Assembly: GCA_046327755.1 (NCBI GenBank)
Contig: JAXLXW010000008.1
Coordinates: 1-64,000, forward strand
Length of the DNA: 64,000 bases
DNA from: SCN-70-22 sp046327755
GTDB lineage: Bacteria > Gemmatimonadota > Gemmatimonadetes > Gemmatimonadales > Gemmatimonadaceae
Direction: 5' to 3'
Position numbers and translations under genes: made by a program. Under the pieces are notes generated by a model that worked only from the letters and a program-made list of their open reading frames with translations, had not been told where the DNA came from and did not search any database. Below, in pieces: positions 35,414 through 44,032 of the stretch (its first letter is position 1; the number at the start of each line of letters is the position of its first letter).

Positions 35414-37132
35414 ATGACAGCCCCCAGCACCCCCGGTACCCCGGGCTCCCCCGTCGCCCTCCGCGCCATCGGCGTCTCCAAGCGCTTCGGCGAGGTCCGC
35501 GCCAACCGCGACGCCACGCTCACCGTCCGACGTGGGGAGATTCACGCGCTGGTCGGCGAGAACGGCGCCGGCAAGTCGACGCTGATGCGCATCCTGGCCG
35601 GGATGTACCCCCCGGACGGCGGGCGCGTGGAGGTCGACGGCAAGGACGTCACCGGGTGGTCGACGCGCGAGGCGATCGCCGCCGGCGTGGGGATGGTGCA
35701 CCAGCACTTCATGCTCGTCCCGACGCTGACCGTCGCCGAGAACCTGGTGCTGGGGCAGGAGCTCACGAAGGGGGTGCAGCTGGATCGCGCCGGCGCGGAG
35801 CGCGCGGTGCGGGAGCTGTGCGAGCGCACGGGGCTGCGCGTGGATCCGTCGCGCCTGGTGTCCGACCTCAGCGTCGGCGAGCTGCAACGCGTGGAGATCC
35901 TCAAGGTGCTCTATCGCGGGGCGAGGATCCTCATTCTGGACGAACCCACCGCCGTCCTCTCGCCGCCCGAAGTCACGGAGCTGTGGCGGGTGCTACGCAA
36001 GCTGACGGCGGAAGGCGGCACCGTCGTGCTCATCACGCACAAGCTGGATGAGGTGATGGAAGCGTCGTCCTCCATCACCGTCATGCGGGCGGGGGCGACC
36101 GTTGGCGAGGTGCAGACGGCGGAGACGACGCCGGCGGGCATCGCGAAGATGATGGTGGGGCGCGATGTGAGGCTCGCTCAGGCGAGCCTGGAAGACGAGA
36201 GGACGAGAGGACGAGAGGACGAGGGGTCGACCCTGGGGGGGCGGGCACTCGGCGGGGGCTCGGCTTCGCCTTCGCTGTCGGGTCAGACTCCGGTGCTTTC
36301 CGTCGCGCGCCTCACGGTCGCGTCGTCGCGGAAGCCTAACGAGGTGGATGACCTCTCCTTCGAGGTGCTGCCGGGAGAGATCTTTGGGATCGCCGGCGTG
36401 GAGGGGAATGGGCAGACGGAGTTGATCGAGGCGATTGCGGGATTGCGAAAGCCATCCGCCGGGACGATCTCGATGGCGGGGAAGGCGGTGAACGAGCTCT
36501 CCGTGCGCGAGCGCGCGGAAATGGGGTTGTCGCATATCCCGGAAGATCGGCACCGGCGCGGGCTCGTCCTCGACTACTCGATCGGGGACAACCTGATCCT
36601 CGGGCTGCAGCATCGCTTTGCCGGCGGTGGCGGGGTGCTGCAGGGGGAGCAGGTGCAAGGCAACGCGACGGCGCGCATCCGGGAGTTCGACATCCGGCCG
36701 CCATCGGCGGAGTTGCCGGCGCGCTCGCTCTCCGGCGGCAACCAGCAAAAGATCGTGATCGCGCGGGAGATGCGCGGGCGCGAATACTCGGTGCTGCTCG
36801 CCTCGCAGCCCACGCGCGGCGTGGACGTGGGGGCGATCGAGTTCATTCACGAGCAGCTGCGGCAAGCACGCGAAGCCGGGAAGGGGGTGTTGCTCATCTC
36901 GGCGGACCTCGTGGAAGTCCTGTCGCTCGCGGATCGGGTAGCGGTGATGTATGAGGGGAAGATCGTTGCGACGCTCGGCCGGGCGGAGGCGACGCAGGAA
37001 CTGGTGGGCGAGTACATGACCGGGGCGACGCGCACGGGCGAACATTCGGGGACGGGAGACGGGAGACGGGAGACGGGAGTGGCGCCTTCGGCGCCGGAAG
37101 GGCAACGGCCTAACGGCGGTGGTGCGGCATGA
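35414..37132 (+). CDS. ABC transporter ATPase (tandem NBD, BMP/nucleoside type)
   Basis: 572 residues with two nucleotide-binding domains, as in NupO/YufO and RbsA-like ATPases. NBD1: Walker A GENGAGKST at about residue 50, signature LSVGELQRVEILK, Walker B ILILDEPTAVLS. NBD2 (about 300-530): degenerate Walker A GVEGNGQTE, signature LSGGNQQKIVIAREM, Walker B-like LLASQPTRGVD. The inter-domain linker (about 258-295) and the last about 30 residues are encoded by repeat-family DNA (36191-36226 and 37048-37095). The stop overlaps the permease start (ATGA). Powers uptake with the two permeases downstream. Confidence 0.93.
   Translation: MTAPSTPGTPGSPVALRAIGVSKRFGEVRANRDATLTVRRGEIHALVGENGAGKSTLMRILAGMYPPDGGRVEVDGKDVTGWSTREAIAAGVGMVHQHFMLVPTLTVAENLVLGQELTKGVQLDRAGAERAVRELCERTGLRVDPSRLVSDLSVGELQRVEILKVLYRGARILILDEPTAVLSPPEVTELWRVLRKLTAEGGTVVLITHKLDEVMEASSSITVMRAGATVGEVQTAETTPAGIAKMMVGRDVRLAQASLEDERTRGREDEGSTLGGRALGGGSASPSLSGQTPVLSVARLTVASSRKPNEVDDLSFEVLPGEIFGIAGVEGNGQTELIEAIAGLRKPSAGTISMAGKAVNELSVRERAEMGLSHIPEDRHRRGLVLDYSIGDNLILGLQHRFAGGGGVLQGEQVQGNATARIREFDIRPPSAELPARSLSGGNQQKIVIAREMRGREYSVLLASQPTRGVDVGAIEFIHEQLRQAREAGKGVLLISADLVEVLSLADRVAVMYEGKIVATLGRAEATQELVGEYMTGATRTGEHSGTGDGRRETGVAPSAPEGQRPNGGGAA
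36191..36226 (+). repeat. GAGGACGA tract inside the ATPase gene, same as at 59963
   Basis: GAAGACGAGAGGACGAGAGG and the following bases to about 36226 are identical over about 35 bases to 59964-59998, which is intergenic. Here it is translated in frame as EDERTRGREDEG in the linker between the two nucleotide-binding domains. Confidence 0.85.
37048..37095 (+). repeat. (GGGAGAC)n plus TTCG hairpin, in frame at the ATPase C-terminus
   Basis: Three exact GGGAGAC heptamers followed by GGCGCCTTCGGCGCC, a perfect stem. It encodes the non-conserved tail TGDGRRETGVAPSAPEG of the ATPase. Confidence 0.85.
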
Positions 37133-38241
37133 GCATGATCAACGACGCCATCCCCCGCCCGGGCGCCGACAGCGTCTCCCGTCCCCCGTCTCCGGTCTCC
37201 CGTCTGGTGGCGGCGCTGCTGCCACCACTTACGGCGCTGCTCATCGCGGCAGTGGTGGGCGACGTCCTGATTCTCAGCTTCGGGCAGTCGCCAGCCGACG
37301 TCTTCGTCCTTCTTATAGAGGGGACGTGGGGGAATGCCTACGGGCTGGGGCAGGTGATCTACAAGGCGACGACGCTGACCTTCACGGGACTGTCTGTCGC
37401 GATGGCGCTGCGGGCGGGGCTCTTCAACATCGGGGCGGAGGGGCAGCTGGCGATGGGTGGCTTCTGCGCCGCCGTGGTCGGGTTGCTGCTGCCGGCTGGG
37501 GCGCCGGCGTTCCTGGCGATTCCGCTCTGCCTGGGCGCGGCAGCGTTAGGCGGGGCGACGGTGGCGGCGGTGCCGGGAGTGCTCAAGTCGCGCTTCGGGG
37601 CGAGCGAAGTGATCGTCACCATCATGGTGAACTTCATCACCCTCGCCTTCCTCAACTGGCTCATCGCCACGAAGCTCAACGTGGCGGAGTCGCTGCATAC
37701 GCCGGAGATCCATGCGGGGGCGGTGTCACGACTGTCGTCGATCATCCCGTCCTTCGCCGGCTCAGCGGCGAATCTCGTCCTGCTCGTGGCGCTGGCCGCG
37801 GCGGGGTACGCGTGGTGGTATCTCTTCCGCACGCGCGCGGGGTACGACCTGCGCGCCGTCGGGCTCCAGCCGGATGCCGCGGAGTACGGCGGGGTGAAGG
37901 TGGGGAGCGTCTGGCTGCGGGCGATGTTGTTAGGCGGGGCGCTCGCCGGGCTCGGGGGGACGAACTACGTCCTGGGCTACAAGCAGTACTATGAAGAAGG
38001 GTTCGCGGCCGGCGCCGGCTTCCTCGGGATCGCGGTCGCGCTGGTGGGACGCAACCACCCGGTGGGGGTCGTCATCGCGGCACTCCTCTTCGCGACGCTG
38101 TCGCAGGGCGGGCTGGCGGTGAACGCGGTCGTCCCCAAGCAGATGGTCGACGTCCTCACGGCGGTAGTGATCATCGCCGTGGCGACCTCGGTCCCCGAGG
38201 TGCAGCGCCTGATCCGGAACGCGCGCGGGGGGGCGAAGTGA
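37129..38241 (+). CDS. ABC transporter permease 1 (BmpB/NupP-like)
   Basis: 370 residues, about nine to ten TM segments. The BPD_transp_2 fold is shown by GLSVAMALRAGLFNIGAEGQ (the coupling EAA-like loop), GASEVIVTIMVNFI and AMLLGGALAGLGGTNYVLGY. ATGA overlap with the ATPase and GTGA overlap with the next permease give a tight operon. Residues of about 15-25 (DSVSRPPSPVSR) are encoded by inverted (GGGAGAC)n-type repeat DNA at 37174-37206, an apparent extension of the N-terminus. Confidence 0.92.
   Translation: MSMINDAIPRPGADSVSRPPSPVSRLVAALLPPLTALLIAAVVGDVLILSFGQSPADVFVLLIEGTWGNAYGLGQVIYKATTLTFTGLSVAMALRAGLFNIGAEGQLAMGGFCAAVVGLLLPAGAPAFLAIPLCLGAAALGGATVAAVPGVLKSRFGASEVIVTIMVNFITLAFLNWLIATKLNVAESLHTPEIHAGAVSRLSSIIPSFAGSAANLVLLVALAAAGYAWWYLFRTRAGYDLRAVGLQPDAAEYGGVKVGSVWLRAMLLGGALAGLGGTNYVLGYKQYYEEGFAAGAGFLGIAVALVGRNHPVGVVIAALLFATLSQGGLAVNAVVPKQMVDVLTAVVIIAVATSVPEVQRLIRNARGGAK
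37174..37206 (-). repeat. (GGGAGAC)n-type repeat, reversed, in frame in permease 1
   Basis: GTCTCCCGTCCCCCGTCTCC followed by GGTCTCCCGTCT: the same heptamer family on the opposite strand, 79 bases after the copy ending at 37095. The two copies could pair as an inverted repeat across the ATPase-permease junction. Confidence 0.75.
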
Positions 38242-39134
38242 TCCTCCTCGCCTTCCTTGTCCAGACGCTGCGCATCGCGATCCCCTACCTCTTTGCAGCA
38301 TCCGGCGGCGTCCTCTCCGAGCGCTCGGGGGTCATCGCCCTCACGCTCGAAGGGTGGATGCTCACCGGGGCCTTCACCGCGGTGCTGGGGACGCACTACA
38401 GCGGGTCGCCGTGGGTGGGCATCCTCTGCGGGATCGCCGGCGGGGTGGCCGCGGCGCTGCTGCATGCAGTGGCGAGCATCCGCTTCCGCGCCGACCAGGT
38501 CGTCGTCGGGATCGCGATCAACCTGATGGCGGTGGGGATCACGCGGTTCTTCCTGCGGCTCGCCTTTGATTCTTCGTCCAACTCGCCGCGCGTGCCGGGG
38601 TTCGACTTTGTCGGGACGGGAGACGGGGGACGGGAGACGGGAGTGCTCGCTTCGCTCGCGAACCCTTTGGTGCCGGTTGGGATACTCTCTCTCGTCCTGG
38701 TGTGGTGGATCCTCTATCGCACGCCGTTTGGGCTGCGGCTTCGGGCGGTGGGGGAGAAGCCGGAGGCGGCGGCCTCGCTTGGGGTGGGGGTGAACCGGGT
38801 GCGGTGGATCGCGGTGCTGGGGGCGGGGGCGTTGGCAGGGCTTGGGGGGACGTACCTGGCCCTCGAGCAGCATCAATTCACCGATAGTATGACGGCGGGG
38901 CGCGGCTTCATTGCGCTCGCGGCGGTTATCTTCGGCAAGTGGGAGCCCGGGCGCGTGGCGGTGGCCTGTCTCCTCTTTGCGGCGGCGGAAACGCTGCAGA
39001 TCCAGCTCCAGGGGCTCCAGCTGATCCCGTCGCAGTTCGTGGAGATGATCCCCTACGTCCTCACCATCATCGCGGTCGCCGGCGTGGTGGGACGGGCAAC
39101 ACCGCCATCGGCGTTAGGCAAGGTGAGCGAGTAG
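38238..39134 (+). CDS. ABC transporter permease 2 (BmpC/NupQ-like)
   Basis: 298 residues, GTG start overlapping the previous stop (GTGA). BPD_transp_2 fold: AASGGVLSERSGVIALTLEG (coupling loop), VVVGIAINLMAVGITRF and GALAGLGGTYLALEQHQF. It forms the heterodimeric channel with permease 1. A loop at about residues 125-140 (VGTGDGGRETGVLASL) is encoded by repeat DNA at 38613-38660 and is absent from typical relatives as I know them. Confidence 0.92.
   Translation: MILLAFLVQTLRIAIPYLFAASGGVLSERSGVIALTLEGWMLTGAFTAVLGTHYSGSPWVGILCGIAGGVAAALLHAVASIRFRADQVVVGIAINLMAVGITRFFLRLAFDSSSNSPRVPGFDFVGTGDGGRETGVLASLANPLVPVGILSLVLVWWILYRTPFGLRLRAVGEKPEAAASLGVGVNRVRWIAVLGAGALAGLGGTYLALEQHQFTDSMTAGRGFIALAAVIFGKWEPGRVAVACLLFAAAETLQIQLQGLQLIPSQFVEMIPYVLTIIAVAGVVGRATPPSALGKVSE
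38613..38660 (+). repeat. (GGGAGAC)n-type repeat, in frame in permease 2
   Basis: GGGACGGGAGACGGGGGACG and following bases, then GCTCGCTTCGCTCGCG with a TTCG centre. Inserted in frame in a loop between membrane segments. Confidence 0.8.
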
Positions 39135-39137
39135 CGC

Positions 39138-40502
39138 TTGGCCCAACTCGAGCTCGCACAATCGCTGCAGTCGCCCGTCGTCCGGGTGGTGGGAGGGGTC
39201 ATCGCGGCCGGCCTCCTCTTCATCCTTGCGCAGGAAGTGCGCAAGATCCCGCCCAAGCTGTTCGCCCTCATGGCGACGGCCTTCATCGACATGATCGGGC
39301 TGTTGATGATCATCCCGATCATCCCGTTCTACGCCAAGGAGCTGGCGACGGACGGGCTGCAGCTCGGTCCCGTGCACCTCGGGATCGGGATGATCCAGGC
39401 CATATTGGTCACCTCCTTCACCATCGCCCAGCTCCTCTCGGCGCCGATGTGGGGGCGCTTTTCCGACAAGCACGGGCGGCGCCCGGCGCTGATGATCGCG
39501 TTAGGCGCGTCGGCGCTCGCCTACCTCGTCTTCGGCTTCGCCACCTCGCTCTTCGTCCTCTTCCTGTCGCGCGTGCTGCAGGGGGCCGGCGGCGGGACGG
39601 TCGGCGTCATCCAGGCCTACGTCGCCGACTCGGTCGAGCCCAAGGACCGCGCCCGCTCGCTGGGGTGGCTCTCCGCCGCCACCAACCTCGGCGTCGCGTT
39701 AGGCCCCGTGCTGGGGTCCGCCGCCGTAGGGCTGGGGAAGACCGACCTCGCGCCGGGCGACGCCCACTTCATGCTGGGGCGCGCCGCGCCGGGGATCGTC
39801 GCCGCGGTGCTCTGCGTGATCAACATGTGGTTCGTGAACCGCTTCCTCCACGAATCGCGCGAACACCACGCCGCCGGACCCGCGCGCAAGACGTCGCGCG
39901 AGGCCGTCTGGCGCGTCATCACGCACTCGGGCGAGGCGCCGTCGCGCCTCATCTGGATCTACGCCATCGCCATGGGGTCGTTCCAGGGCGTGACGGCGAT
40001 GCTGCCGTTGTTCCTGGCGGCACGCTTCGCGGTGGACGAGGGTCACATCGGCTACTTCTTCATGTACGTCGGCGCCATCTCGGTCTTCACCCGCGTCCTG
40101 CTGCTGGGGCGCGCGGTGGACAAGCTGGGCGAGGCGCGCCTGTCGCGCTGGGGGGTCACGCTCCTGGCGTTAGGCATCGCCGGGATGCCGCTGTCGCAGA
40201 ACCTGGGGATGCTGGCCATCGCCGTCGCCTTCGTCCCGCTGGGGACGGCCTTCACCTTCCCCTGCGTCACGGCGCTCCTCTCGCGCGTGATCTCGCCCAG
40301 CGAGCGCGGGCTGTACATGGGGCTGCAGCAGACCTTCGGCGGCGTGGCGCGCATCCTCGTCCCGCTGTGGGCCGGCTTCGCCTTCGACCGGCTGGGGGTC
40401 GGGATCCCCTTCTACACCTCCGCCGTCGCCGTCTTCGTCACGATCTTCCTGGGGCTCGGGCTGGACCAGTACGCGAAACCCAAGGCGGCCGCGGCGGCGT
40501 AG
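39138..40502 (+). CDS. MFS transporter (TetA/multidrug-like)
   Basis: 454 residues starting at a TTG three bases after the permease 2 stop; a later in-frame ATG (39271) would remove an extra N-terminal hydrophobic segment. Twelve further TM segments. The MFS loop motif GRFSDKHGRRPALMIA follows TM2, and LSRVLQGAGGGTVGVIQAYV is the motif C-like TM of drug/H+ antiporters. As last gene of the BMP operon it may export a product or analogue of the imported compound (inference). Confidence 0.85.
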   Translation: MAQLELAQSLQSPVVRVVGGVIAAGLLFILAQEVRKIPPKLFALMATAFIDMIGLLMIIPIIPFYAKELATDGLQLGPVHLGIGMIQAILVTSFTIAQLLSAPMWGRFSDKHGRRPALMIALGASALAYLVFGFATSLFVLFLSRVLQGAGGGTVGVIQAYVADSVEPKDRARSLGWLSAATNLGVALGPVLGSAAVGLGKTDLAPGDAHFMLGRAAPGIVAAVLCVINMWFVNRFLHESREHHAAGPARKTSREAVWRVITHSGEAPSRLIWIYAIAMGSFQGVTAMLPLFLAARFAVDEGHIGYFFMYVGAISVFTRVLLLGRAVDKLGEARLSRWGVTLLALGIAGMPLSQNLGMLAIAVAFVPLGTAFTFPCVTALLSRVISPSERGLYMGLQQTFGGVARILVPLWAGFAFDRLGVGIPFYTSAVAVFVTIFLGLGLDQYAKPKAAAAA

Positions 40503-40556
40503 GTTTCGGTGTGGCGGGGCGGCTGGCGAGGTAGGTTGCGCCTGACCAGAAAAGCG

Positions 40557-40662
40557 TGACACAGAGGTACACGGAGGCCGCACAGAGGATCACGGAGGAG
40601 ACTCAGTTGCGGGCGATCACCTCTGTGAACCTCCGTGCTGCCTCCGTGAACCTCCGTGTCGA
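40557..40662. repeat. Palindromic ACGGAGG/CCTCCGT repeat
   Basis: Left arm GACACAGAGGTACACGGAGG and onward, right arm ending CTCCGTGAACCTCCGTGTC: an imperfect inverted repeat of about 45 bases per arm around GCGGGCG. Same architecture, different word, as the CGCAGAG family. It follows the MFS gene. Confidence 0.75.
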
Positions 40663-40719
40663 GCTTTGGGGGATTTGCAGTTCGGCAGCAGTCGCACAAC
40701 ACTGAGTGACGGAGCCACC

Positions 40720-41334
40720 ATGGAGTCCGGATCGCCACGTCCGCTCGACCCTCGTTCGATCCCCGCGCGCGTGGGGGAGCGGGAACGCGAGCAGGTGGTG
40801 ACGCTCCTCGGCGATCACTTCGCCCTGGATCACCTCACAGTGGAGGAGTACGAGTTCCGCGTGCAGGCCGCGCTGGGGGCGTCGCAGTGGTACGAGCTCT
40901 CGGCGCTCACGACCGATCTCCCAGTCCTCGACCCCAACCGCTCCCCGGTCCTCGCCACCGACGCCGGGCGCAAGGTGGGGGGCGGGACGATGCTGGCGAT
41001 CATGGGAGGGTTCTCACGGAAGGGGCGCTGGTTTGTCCCCGAGCGGATGACCATCTGGGCGCTGATGGGGGGAGCCGAGCTCGATCTGCGCGACGCTGTC
41101 CTCACGTCCCCCGTGACGGAGATCAAGGTGATGGCGATAATGGGGGGGGTGCACATCCGCGTCCCACCCGGCGTTCGGCTCGAGACCAACGGCATTGCCA
41201 TCATGGGCGGCTTCGATGACTCACCAGGCGTGGCCAGCGACAATTCACCGGTGGTGCGCGTGACTGGGCTCGCGATCATGGGGGGAGTGGGGACGGAGAT
41301 GAAGCCACGCGGCTGGACCGACGGAGACGAGTAA
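40720..41334 (+). CDS. DUF1707/LiaF-like regulatory protein
   Basis: 204 residues. The N-terminal DUF1707 domain (REREQVVTLLGDHFALDHLT, then EYEFRVQAAL) is followed by a LiaF-like C-terminal beta-repeat region with four IMGG/LMGG turns (MLAIMGGFSRKGRW, WALMGGAELDLRDA, VMAIMGGVHIRVP, IAIMGGFDD). No TM, so cytoplasmic. Relatives act in envelope-stress sensing. Start ATG 40720 with GGAG upstream. It overlaps the kinase start by one base (TAATG). Confidence 0.82.
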   Translation: MESGSPRPLDPRSIPARVGEREREQVVTLLGDHFALDHLTVEEYEFRVQAALGASQWYELSALTTDLPVLDPNRSPVLATDAGRKVGGGTMLAIMGGFSRKGRWFVPERMTIWALMGGAELDLRDAVLTSPVTEIKVMAIMGGVHIRVPPGVRLETNGIAIMGGFDDSPGVASDNSPVVRVTGLAIMGGVGTEMKPRGWTDGDE

Positions 41335-42428
41335 TGGGCGAGGACGAACGCTCGGCGGCTCGCGTCGCGCGCTTCAACGAGGCGCTGGGGAGTCGCTACC
41401 GTGTCGAGCGCGAGCTGGCCACGGGAGGGACGGCGACCGTCTTCCTGGCGACCGATCTCAAGTACCAGCGCCCGGTGGCGGTGAAGGTCTTTCGCCCCGA
41501 GGTGGCCGAGGCGATGGGGCACGAGCGCTTCATCCGCGAGATCGCTTTCGTCGCCACGCTCAACCATCCGCACATCGTCCCGCTCCTCGACTCGGGTGAA
41601 GCCGAGGAGCTGCTGTACTACGTGATGCCGGCGGTGGAAGGGGAGTCGCTGCGCGACCGGATGACGCGCGAGGGACAGCTCCCGCTCGACGACGCGCTGC
41701 GCATCGCGCACGACGTGGCGGTGGCGCTCGACTACGCGCACGGGCGCAACATCGTGCACCGCGACATCAAGCCGGAGAACATCCTCCTCTCGATGGGGAC
41801 GGCGGTGGTCGCCGACTTCGGGATCGCCAAGCTGGTGACGAACGCGAAGGGGAACTCGCTCACGCGCGCCGGGATCGCGGTGGGGACGGTGGCCTACATG
41901 TCGCCGGAGCAGGCGGCGGCCGGCCCGGTGGACGGTCGCTCCGACATTTACGCGTTAGGGTGCGTCCTGTTCGAGATGCTCGCGGGGCGCCCGCCGTTCG
42001 TGGGAAAGACGACGCGCGCGGTGGTGGCGGCGCACTTCACCGAGCCCATGCCGTCGCTGAGCGCGCTGCGCGACGACATCGCGGCGCCGGTGGAGGTGGT
42101 GATGGCGCGCGCGCTGGCCAAGGAGCCGCAGGAGCGGTTCGCGACCGCCACGGCCTTTGTCGACGCACTCAACGACGCGCGGCGCAGCGCCTCGCGCGAG
42201 CGCTACATGATGCGGGTGACGGCGGGGGAGGCGGCGGGGTTGCTCGCCGCGGGCTCGCCCGAGCAGGAAAGCAGCGCGGCCGCGAGCGCCCCAACTCCAG
42301 CCAACAGTGCGCCAGCGGCGGCAGGATCGCAGGGAGCGCCGGGCGGCCTGGGCGGGCGATGGGTGATGATCGCCGCGGTGATGGTCATTGCCGCGCTGGG
42401 GCTCTACCTGGTGATGCGCCCGCGCTGA
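41334..42428 (+). CDS. Membrane-anchored Ser/Thr protein kinase (PknB-like)
   Basis: 364 residues. Kinase domain about 22-280: Gly loop ELATGGTATVFLA, Lys in VAVKVF, catalytic HRDIKPENILL, DFG in VADFGIAKL, and GTVAYMSPEQAA. A Ser/Ala/Pro linker (about 295-335) precedes one C-terminal TM segment (WVMIAAVMVIAALGLYLVM); no sensor domain follows it. Translationally coupled to the LiaF-like gene, which may be its regulator or substrate (inference). Confidence 0.93.
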   Translation: MGEDERSAARVARFNEALGSRYRVERELATGGTATVFLATDLKYQRPVAVKVFRPEVAEAMGHERFIREIAFVATLNHPHIVPLLDSGEAEELLYYVMPAVEGESLRDRMTREGQLPLDDALRIAHDVAVALDYAHGRNIVHRDIKPENILLSMGTAVVADFGIAKLVTNAKGNSLTRAGIAVGTVAYMSPEQAAAGPVDGRSDIYALGCVLFEMLAGRPPFVGKTTRAVVAAHFTEPMPSLSALRDDIAAPVEVVMARALAKEPQERFATATAFVDALNDARRSASRERYMMRVTAGEAAGLLAAGSPEQESSAAASAPTPANSAPAAAGSQGAPGGLGGRWVMIAAVMVIAALGLYLVMRPR

Positions 42429-42522
42429 GCCGGCGCGCTTGGTCTGACCAGATTGACCGGTGTGCGGACCACGCGTGGGGCAATAGCCGACAGAGGCTCC
42501 CGGGTTTCTGCCGATCTTGAGT

Positions 42523-42555
42523 GGGCGCGAACGCGTTAGGCGTTCGCGCCCTTTT
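42523..42555 (+). terminator. Strong rho-independent terminator
   Basis: 12-bp perfect stem GGGCGCGAACGC / GCGTTCGCGCCC (42523-42534, 42540-42551), loop GTTAG, then TTTT. It lies 95 bases after the kinase gene and 36 bases before the lyase gene. Confidence 0.9.
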
Positions 42556-42590
42556 GCATCTCCCCCTCCGCTTCTCCCCGAGTCCCCGCC

Positions 42591-44003
42591 ATGACGCACC
42601 CCACGCCACGCACCATGGGCCAGCAGTTCGGCCGCCGTTCCTGGGCCGAGCCCTGGAAGATCAAGATGGTCGAGCCGCTCACCATGACCTCGCGCGCGCA
42701 GCGCGAGCGCGCGCTCGCCGAGGCCGGCTTCAACACCTTCCTCCTCAGGAGCGACGACGTCTACATCGACCTGCTCACCGACAGCGGGACGAGCGCGATG
42801 TCGGACCGGCAGTGGGCCGGGATGATGATGGGCGACGAGGCGTACGCCGGCAGCCGCAACTACTACCACCTGGAAGCCGCCATCCAGAAGTACTACGGCT
42901 ACCAGTACATCGTCCCCACGCACCAGGGGCGCGGCGCCGAGCACCTGATCTCGCAGGCAGTGATCAAGCAGGGGCAGTGGGTCCCCGGCAACATGTACTT
43001 CACCACGACGCGCGCCCACCAGGAGCTTGCCGGCGGGATCTTCACCGACGTCATCATCGACGAGGCGCACGACCCGGCGTCGCTGCACCCGTTCAAGGGG
43101 AACGTCGACCTGGGGAAGGTGCAGGCGCTGATCGACCGGGTGGGCGCGGCGCAGGTTGCCTACATCTCGGTTGCCGGCACGGTGAACATGGCTGGCGGGC
43201 AGCCGGTGAGCATGGCCAACATCAAGGCACTGCGCGCGCTGTGCGAGCCGCTGGGGATCAAGGTCTACCTCGACGCGACGCGCATGGTGGAGAACGCCTT
43301 CTTCATCCAGGAGCGCGAAGAGGGCTACGCCGGCAAGAGCGTCGCCGAGATCCTGCGCGAGTTCTGCGGCTACACCGACGGGGCGTGGATGAGCGCCAAG
43401 AAGGACTCGCTGGTGAACATCGGCGGGTGGCTGGCGGTGAACGACTTCCCGCTCTTCGAGGAGCTGCGCAACCTCGTGGTGCTGTACGAGGGGCTGCACA
43501 CCTACGGGGGACTTGCCGGGCGTGACATGGAGGCGATGGCGATCGGGATCGAGGAGAGCGTGCAGGACGATCACATGCGCTCGCGCATCGGGCAGGTGCG
43601 CTACCTGGGCGAGCTGCTGACGGATTGGGAGATCCCCATCGTGCAGCCGGTCGGCGGGCACGCCGTCTTCCTCGACGCGAGGGCCTTCTATCCGCACCTG
43701 AAGCAGGTAGAATTTCCGGCGCAGGTGCTGGCCGCCGAGTTGTACCTGGACTCGGGGATCCGCTCGATGGAGCGCGGGATCGCCAGTGCGGGACGCGACC
43801 CCAAGACGGGCGACCATCACTATCCCAAGTTGGAGCTCACCCGCCTGACGATTCCGCGGCGCGTGTACACGCAGGCGCACATGGACGTGGTGGCCGAGAG
43901 CGTGAAGATGGTGTACGATGCGCGCGAGTCTGCGCGGGGGCTCAAGATGGTGTACGAACCTCGCTACCTGCGCTTCTTCCAGGCGAGGTTCGAGCAACTC
44001 TAG
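42591..44003 (+). CDS. tpl: Tyrosine phenol-lyase (beta-eliminating PLP enzyme)
   Basis: 470 residues, fold-type I PLP lyase that splits L-tyrosine to phenol, pyruvate and ammonia. PLP Lys in SAKKDSLVNIGG; also LLTDSGTSAMSDRQWAGMMM, THQGRGAEHL, LDATRMVENA and LTIPRRVYTQAHMDVV. Tryptophanase is the close alternative. Here the substrate-site residues follow tyrosine phenol-lyase: Thr in NMYFTTTRAHQE (Asp in tryptophanase), Arg in SMERGIASAGR (Ile in tryptophanase), and Phe in LRFFQARF. A hybrid kinase gene follows after 29 bases. The phenol or ammonia released could feed other pathways; no phenol genes are seen here. Confidence 0.85.
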   Translation: MTHPTPRTMGQQFGRRSWAEPWKIKMVEPLTMTSRAQRERALAEAGFNTFLLRSDDVYIDLLTDSGTSAMSDRQWAGMMMGDEAYAGSRNYYHLEAAIQKYYGYQYIVPTHQGRGAEHLISQAVIKQGQWVPGNMYFTTTRAHQELAGGIFTDVIIDEAHDPASLHPFKGNVDLGKVQALIDRVGAAQVAYISVAGTVNMAGGQPVSMANIKALRALCEPLGIKVYLDATRMVENAFFIQEREEGYAGKSVAEILREFCGYTDGAWMSAKKDSLVNIGGWLAVNDFPLFEELRNLVVLYEGLHTYGGLAGRDMEAMAIGIEESVQDDHMRSRIGQVRYLGELLTDWEIPIVQPVGGHAVFLDARAFYPHLKQVEFPAQVLAAELYLDSGIRSMERGIASAGRDPKTGDHHYPKLELTRLTIPRRVYTQAHMDVVAESVKMVYDARESARGLKMVYEPRYLRFFQARFEQL

Positions 44004-44032
44004 CGGAGAAGGCGAGAGGACGCGCAGCGACC

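Noticed and set aside
42591..44003. Tryptophanase (tnaA)
   Set aside because: Thr in NMYFTTTR, Arg in SMERG and Phe in LRFF are the tyrosine phenol-lyase residues; tryptophanase has Asp and Ile at the first two positions.
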